Assembly: GCA_947494205.1 (NCBI GenBank)
Contig: CANLUH010000016.1
Coordinates: 30,188-94,187, forward strand
Direction: 5' to 3'
From: an uncultured Flavobacteriaceae bacterium
GTDB lineage: Bacteria > Bacteroidota > Bacteroidia > Flavobacteriales > Flavobacteriaceae
Length of the DNA stretch: 64,000 nucleotides
Below are positions 59,190 to 64,000 of the stretch, piece after piece. The notes under the pieces were generated by a model, which was given only the letters and a program-made list of their open reading frames with translations, had not been told where the DNA came from and did not search any database. The translations under genes and the position numbers were made by a program. The stretch's first letter is position 1; the number at the start of each line of letters is the position of its first letter.

Positions 59190-60134
59190 TTAGAAGAATC
59201 TTGGTGAAATCATACGGTTATTACGTTTCAATAATTCGAAGCGTAAAAAGAATTCGAATGAGCCATCGTTATACTGTCTTAGTTCTGTAGTTTCTCTATC
59301 GTAAGCAAAACCTAACATTAACTTATCTGATAATTGAAATCCTACCATACCACTAAATGCTGCACTCCATCTATAGGCGGCTCCTAATGTTAGTTTTTCT
59401 TTTATTAAAAAGTTTGCAGAAAGATCTACTTGTAATGGCGAACCATCTACTGCTTTTAATAATCCTGCTGGTTTAAATTTAAGGTCATCGTTTAAATCGA
59501 ATGTTTTACCAGCCATTAAATACAGGTTTATACGTTCTTTTGCTGTTGCAAACGAATTATTATTAGCTGCATTTAAATCAAAATGCTTAGTCTCTAACAT
59601 ATTTGGTATACTTAATCCTAAATACCACTTGCTTGTGTAATAATACACTCCTACTCCAAATTGAGGCGAAAATTTATTATCTATATTTATTTCAGCTTCT
59701 GCATCTCCAGGATTGAATGCTCCTGTATTAAGTCTGTTAGTATCTATATTTAAGAAATGTCCACCTGCTTTTAATCCTAAAGCTAATTTTCTTTCATCTG
59801 AAAGATTAAGAGTATAACTAAACGATAAATCAACATAGGTTTCTTGAGTAATAAAAATCTCATCATTAGTTATGTTTAAACCTAGCCCTACTTTCTCCCC
59901 TATTGGTGAATGTAAAGACCCTGTAAAGGTTTCTGGTGCGCCATCTAACCCTACCCATTGTGTTCTGTATAAACCAACAAAGCTTAAAACATCCCTTGAA
60001 CCGGCATAAGCTGGATTTATACTTAATGTATTGTACATGTACTGTGTGTACTGAGCGTCTTGCTGACCATAACTAAATGTAGTACAAAAAGCTAATAATG
60101 TTATGATTAGTATTGTTAAGAATTTGTTTTTCAT
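59190..60134 (-). CDS. PorP/SprF family type IX secretion outer-membrane protein
   Basis: A 314-residue predicted beta barrel with a signal peptide (LIITLLAFCTTFSYG). DAQYTQYMYNTLSINPAYAGSRD is the family opening, followed by many amphipathic strands and an FEFFLRFELLKRNNRMISPRFF end. PorP/SprF proteins serve as outer-membrane attachment or export partners of a cognate large adhesin with a type B sorting domain; the next gene upstream is such an adhesin. The ATG lies 53 bases after its stop. Confidence 0.92.
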   Translation of the reverse strand: MKNKFLTILIITLLAFCTTFSYGQQDAQYTQYMYNTLSINPAYAGSRDVLSFVGLYRTQWVGLDGAPETFTGSLHSPIGEKVGLGLNITNDEIFITQETYVDLSFSYTLNLSDERKLALGLKAGGHFLNIDTNRLNTGAFNPGDAEAEINIDNKFSPQFGVGVYYYTSKWYLGLSIPNMLETKHFDLNAANNNSFATAKERINLYLMAGKTFDLNDDLKFKPAGLLKAVDGSPLQVDLSANFLIKEKLTLGAAYRWSAAFSGMVGFQLSDKLMLGFAYDRETTELRQYNDGSFEFFLRFELLKRNNRMISPRFF

Positions 60135-60150
60135 AAGTGCGAATATTAAG

Positions 60151-60174
60151 CCTAGCAGGAGTTACCCTGCTAGG
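60151..60174 (-). promoter_or_regulatory. Intercistronic hairpin between the adhesin and porP genes
   Basis: The perfect 9-base arms CCTAGCAGG and CCTGCTAGG flank a 6-base loop, in the 53 bases between two genes of one operon. No T-run follows on the minus strand (CTTAATATTCGC), so it is more like an RNA-processing or stability hairpin than a terminator. Confidence 0.55.
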
Positions 60175-60187
60175 TATTAATTATGAT

Positions 60188-63100
60188 TTATCTTCTATTA
60201 ATATATAATGGACCTGCTTTTGTTACTGTGTTTCCTGAATCGTTAACATATTCCAATACATAGTAATACGTGCCTACTGGTAATTTATCTTCTTTCTTAA
60301 TCGTTACACGACCTTCAGAAATTCCTCTGAAATAATTACCATTCTGACCATAACCATCAACATCGTAAACTTTTACTCCCCAACGGTTATATATTCTTAC
60401 AGAATTATTAGGATATTGCTCTATACCTTGTATAACAAACACATCGTTTAAGCCATCTCCATTCGGCGTCATTATATCGAAAATATTGATACCATCTGTC
60501 GCATCTGGATCTCCATTATTTACTTCTACATAATCTGGAATATTATTATCATTTTCATCTCCTAACTCCTCTCCATTTTCAAAACCGTCTCCGTCGCAAT
60601 CTAATGCTAACCACTCATCTGACACCTCTGATAAGTCTTGACTCATAAAATCGAAATCACATGATTCTGTTGGATCAGTTTCATCATCAATTTCTTGTTC
60701 ATTTGAAACACTATCTCCATCACAATCTGAAGTATTCCATTCTTCTGAAGGTGTTTCTGTTTGACTTGTGATATCGAAACTACATAAGTCTAATGGATCT
60801 GTTCCATCAATAGTTTCTTGTTCATTAGTCACACCATCACCATCACAATCTAAGGCTCCAAATGCTCCTGAAACTGGTTCTGTTTGATTTGCTGGAACAA
60901 AATCACAAGCATCTTGTGGGTCTGTACCATCGTCAAGCTCTGTTCCATTAATTACACCATCACCATCGCAATCTATTGCTTCCCATTCTGGTGTTACAAT
61001 AACAACATCTTGACTTAGCATTTCATAACTACAAGGGTCTAGTGGATCTGTTCCATCTGCTATTTCATCTCCATTAATTACACCATCTCCATCACAATCT
61101 AACATATCGTATTCGCTAGTTGTCATTGAACCATCTTGGCTATTAGGATTGAAACTACATGGATCTAAAGGATCAGTCATATCTCCAATCTCTTGTCCAT
61201 TTGGTACGCCATCTCCATCACAATCTGCTGCTTCCCATTCTGTAGATACATTAGTAATATCTTGGTTAGCTAAATCGTAATCACAGGTATCTAATGGATC
61301 TGTCATGTCTAATACTTCTTGTCCGTTTGACACACCGTCACCATCACAATCTGCAGCATCCCAATTAGCTTCTACCATTGTTATATCTTGATTTGCATCA
61401 TCGTAATCACAGACATCATTAGGATCTGTCATGTCTATTGTTTCTTGCCCATCGTTAACACCATCTCCATCGGTATCTTCATCTAATGGATCTGTCGTGG
61501 TTCCGTTTGGATCTGCTGTTGTATCTGGGTCATCTACTCCTGTTGTTTCTTCCCCATTTGTTAAGCCATCATTATCACAATCGATATTATTCCATTCAGA
61601 ATCTGGTGTCTCTGTTTGACTCGTTAACTCTAAATCACATGAATCATTAGGATCCGTCATATCAATCGCTTCTTGTCCATCGGTTACCCCATCACCATCG
61701 GTATCTATATCTAATGGATCTGTTGTATTACCATTTGGATCTCCTGTTGTATTTGGATCATCTATTCCTGTTACTTCTTCTTCATTTGTTAAGCCATCAT
61801 TATCACAATCTGCATCATTCCAAGTATCCTCAACTGTTGTGATGTCTTGATTTGCTACATCATAATCACAAACATTATTAGGATCCGTCATATCAATCGC
61901 TTCTTGTCCATCGGTTACGCCATCACCATCGGTATCTTCATCTTGTGGATCTGTTGTATTACCATTTGGATCTGCTACAGTATCTGGATCGTCTACTCCT
62001 GTTACTTCTTCTCCATTTGTTAAACCATCCATATCACAATCTGCATCTAACCATTCTTGAGTAACGGTACTTAAATCTTGACTTGAAGCTTGATACTCAC
62101 AAGGATTGTTTGGATCTGTCATATCTATAACTTCTTGTCCATTCGGTACACCATCTCCATCACAATCGGCAGCATTCCACTCTGCCTCTACCATAGTAAG
62201 ATCTTGATTTGCTGGAGCATAATCACAAGGATTATTTGGGTCTGTCATGTCATCTGCTTCTTGTCCATCATTTACGCCATCACCATCAGTATCTGGATCT
62301 AATGGATTTGTAGTATTTCCATTTGGATCACTAGTAGTAGATGGATCATCTACTCCTGTTGTTTCCTCTCCATTTGTTAAACCATCATTATCACAATCTA
62401 ATGCGTTCCATGAAGCTTCAACCATTGTGATATCTTGATTCGCTGGATTATAGATACAAGGATCATTTGGATCTGAATCTGTAATATCTAGTTCTCCATC
62501 ACCATCATCATCATCATCACATCCTCCTATTAATCCATCGCCATCGATATCTACTCCTACTGTAGTAACATCTGCATTAGTTCCAGTTGTATAATCTGCT
62601 CCAATGACTAAACCATTTGAGTCAACACCTAATTGAGGTTCACCTGTTCCATAAGAACCGCCATCTCCTCCATCGGCATTAGAATTATTATAGGCTTCAT
62701 TGGCATCAGAACATCCATCATCATCAGAATCTAAGTCTAAGAAATCTGGAAGATTTTCTCCTACGTTACCATCTGTATCTATTGGAGTTCCAACTCCTGT
62801 TCCAGCTGTAGCAGGAATACCAGTTACTGGGTCTATTGGTCCATCTGCAATACCATTATTATCATTATCAACACCACCTGTTTCTAATACATCATAAATT
62901 CCATCGTTATCAGCATCTAAATCTAAGTGGTTAGAGATACCGTCTCCGTCATTATCGTAAGCGGTTTCTACCATGTTGTTGACATCGCCTATCATTGGAT
63001 CCATTGGATCGTCATCTAAATAGTTTGGTACACCATCATTATCATCATCTGCACTTGGATCTCCTGGACCTTCTGCTACATCTAAAATACCATCGTTATC

Positions 63101-64000
63101 GTCATCTTGATCCACTACATCTGGAATGCCATCCATATCTGCATCTGGCCCTGCACTTACATCAATAGTTACTGTTGCCGTATCACAGATATCATCTGCA
63201 CTTGGACCATCTCCTGTAAGGTCATTACAGACTGTATAGTCTACTGTAACTGTCATTCCACTTTCACTTCCTGCAGCTATGTAAATCAATTCTCCTGTAT
63301 TTTCATCGAAAGTTATAACACCTACTCCTGAACCTGTTCCTGCATCTGTAATGTAAACATCACTACCTGCTGTCATTGTGTTGTCTGGTAAGTAATCGTC
63401 ATTTCCTAAAATATCTATCGTTTCTGGAACGCCTATTATAGCTGTAGCATTATCATCTTCAGCTGTTGGTACTTGTGGATTTGAATCCGTTACATCTGGA
63501 TTACCATCATTATCATCATCTTCATCACAAGCATTAGCTCCTCCATCTCCATCTGGATCAGGAAGTGGTGTTCCTGCTGAACCTTCAACATAATCTGCAA
63601 CACCATTAGCGTCTGAATCAGCTATAGTTGAAGCATCTCCATAAGTTGCGGCAACTACTGTACCATCAGGATTTACTGGAGCTGGGTCAATTCCATACTG
63701 TCCACCATCACCACCATCGGCATTAGCATCATTATAAGCCTCATTAGCATCACTACATCCATCGTCGTCTGAATCCGAATCTAAGAAATCAGGTAGGTTC
63801 TCGCCTACATTACCATCTGTATCGATTGGGTTGGCTACACCAGTTCCTGCACCACTTGGAATTCCTGTTACTGGATTAATTGTACCATCTGCAATACCAT
63901 CGCCATCTGCATCTGCTGTTCCAGTTTCTACGGTGTCGTAGATACCATCATTATCGGCATCTAGGTCTAAGTGGTTACTTACCCCATCATTGTCATTATC
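60188..64000 (-). CDS. Giant Ca-binding-repeat surface protein with type B sorting domain, 5' end missing
   Basis: The frame is open from the window edge to a stop at 60188, so at least 1,270 residues are present and the start lies outside. Asp/Asn/Gly-rich thrombospondin type 3-like calcium loops (DxDxDGxxD) fill the protein. The first part seen is built of long repeats about 347 residues apart; then 12 units of about 42 residues of the form (D)P-x2-CDY-x4-QD-x9-DCDGDGxxNGxE follow. The final 90 residues ([46 protein letters not shown]) are the gliding-motility-associated type B sorting domain. It is exported by the type IX system and its PorP partner. Confidence 0.93.
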   Translation of the reverse strand, partial: DNDNDGVSNHLDLDADNDGIYDTVETGTADADGDGIADGTINPVTGIPSGAGTGVANPIDTDGNVGENLPDFLDSDSDDDGCSDANEAYNDANADGGDGGQYGIDPAPVNPDGTVVAATYGDASTIADSDANGVADYVEGSAGTPLPDPDGDGGANACDEDDDNDGNPDVTDSNPQVPTAEDDNATAIIGVPETIDILGNDDYLPDNTMTAGSDVYITDAGTGSGVGVITFDENTGELIYIAAGSESGMTVTVDYTVCNDLTGDGPSADDICDTATVTIDVSAGPDADMDGIPDVVDQDDDNDGILDVAEGPGDPSADDDNDGVPNYLDDDPMDPMIGDVNNMVETAYDNDGDGISNHLDLDADNDGIYDVLETGGVDNDNNGIADGPIDPVTGIPATAGTGVGTPIDTDGNVGENLPDFLDLDSDDDGCSDANEAYNNSNADGGDGGSYGTGEPQLGVDSNGLVIGADYTTGTNADVTTVGVDIDGDGLIGGCDDDDDGDGELDITDSDPNDPCIYNPANQDITMVEASWNALDCDNDGLTNGEETTGVDDPSTTSDPNGNTTNPLDPDTDGDGVNDGQEADDMTDPNNPCDYAPANQDLTMVEAEWNAADCDGDGVPNGQEVIDMTDPNNPCEYQASSQDLSTVTQEWLDADCDMDGLTNGEEVTGVDDPDTVADPNGNTTDPQDEDTDGDGVTDGQEAIDMTDPNNVCDYDVANQDITTVEDTWNDADCDNDGLTNEEEVTGIDDPNTTGDPNGNTTDPLDIDTDGDGVTDGQEAIDMTDPNDSCDLELTSQTETPDSEWNNIDCDNDGLTNGEETTGVDDPDTTADPNGTTTDPLDEDTDGDGVNDGQETIDMTDPNDVCDYDDANQDITMVEANWDAADCDGDGVSNGQEVLDMTDPLDTCDYDLANQDITNVSTEWEAADCDGDGVPNGQEIGDMTDPLDPCSFNPNSQDGSMTTSEYDMLDCDGDGVINGDEIADGTDPLDPCSYEMLSQDVVIVTPEWEAIDCDGDGVINGTELDDGTDPQDACDFVPANQTEPVSGAFGALDCDGDGVTNEQETIDGTDPLDLCSFDITSQTETPSEEWNTSDCDGDSVSNEQEIDDETDPTESCDFDFMSQDLSEVSDEWLALDCDGDGFENGEELGDENDNNIPDYVEVNNGDPDATDGINIFDIMTPNGDGLNDVFVIQGIEQYPNNSVRIYNRWGVKVYDVDGYGQNGNYFRGISEGRVTIKKEDKLPVGTYYYVLEYVNDSGNTVTKAGPLYINRR
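60570..62485 (-). repeat. Twelve-unit 42-residue repeat array in the adhesin
   Basis: Twelve units each carry one cysteine after the Pro and one in the DCDGDG loop, plus a NQD/SQD and a TDP junction. Units 1, 3, 4 and 5 contain an extra 35-residue block with VDDP-x8-DPNGNTT and [12 protein letters not shown]. The last five units are more diverged than units 2-7. Confidence 0.85.
62656..64000 (-). repeat. Long direct repeats of about 1.04 kb in the adhesin
   Basis: Bases 62656-62956 and 63697-64000 are clear direct repeats at DNA level (for example the segments coding for [16 protein letters not shown] and for [13 protein letters not shown]), 1.04 kb apart. The next copy probably lies outside the window. 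Confidence 0.8.

Noticed and set aside
60570..62485. CRISPR-like periodic repeats
   Set aside because: The periodicity is that of a coding repeat; units are diverged, in frame and without constant repeat/variable spacer structure.

Overview
The window is AT-rich chromosomal DNA from a member of the Flavobacteriaceae (phylum Bacteroidota), probably a marine gliding species. The reasons are the type IX secretion and gliding genes (PorP/SprF, GldI, type A and type B sorting domains), the flavobacterial signal peptidase I with its long insertion, the parA-parB-DUF5683-dapB-lepB-WbqC gene order, -7 promoter boxes of the TAnnTTTG kind, and weak or absent Shine-Dalgarno sequences. No rRNA, prophage, insertion sequence or CRISPR array was found. 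There are two tRNA genes, Pro(TGG) and Thr(TGT), both on the minus strand.

Layout. 1-5.6 kb: the end of an NTF2-like/DUF3471 protein, a GIN-domain surface protein, a soluble TPR hybrid histidine kinase, thioredoxin reductase, a YtxH protein and tRNA-Pro. 5.7-12.5 kb: a PQQ-type sugar dehydrogenase with a cytochrome c lipoprotein, then uridine kinase, an FtsB/DivIC-like protein and both methylmalonyl-CoA mutase subunits with a lipoprotein gene between them. 12.6-16.9 kb: an AT-rich accessory locus coding for a SMEK-NACHT-type NTPase, probably anti-phage, split by a frameshift inside an 11-bp tandem repeat. 17-31 kb: housekeeping genes (ParAB, DapB, LepB, two rhomboids, MutL, RibH, RecF). 31-44 kb: two cold-shock proteins, a secreted M4 protease, Ndk, an NrnA-like phosphoesterase, two peptidyl-prolyl isomerases, an oxidoreductase, a DUF819 permease and an SPFH/DUF4177/ribbon-helix-helix operon.

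44.1-44.9 kb has no conventional gene but holds the most unusual structure of the window. Three tandem units of about 143 bp, spaced 230-231 bp apart, each consist of a sigma-54 type -24/-12 promoter, a 21-codon reading frame for an almost identical hydrophobic peptide, and an intrinsic terminator. Similarity starts at the promoter and stops at the terminator; the spacers are unrelated. Each unit would make an RNA of about 115 nt. I know of no described system like it.

45-57 kb: a DUF6503-like lipoprotein, two secreted amidohydrolases, a DUF3810 putative metalloprotease, an aminoacyl-histidine dipeptidase, an accessory-looking gene beside tRNA-Thr, and ManA, QueD and Idi. 57-64 kb: a minus-strand operon for a giant calcium-binding-repeat surface protein (5' end outside the window), a PorP/SprF outer-membrane protein and an OmpA/PD40 lipoprotein-like partner, a standard gliding/type IX secretion trio.

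All calls come from reading the sequence and from family knowledge; no database search was run.
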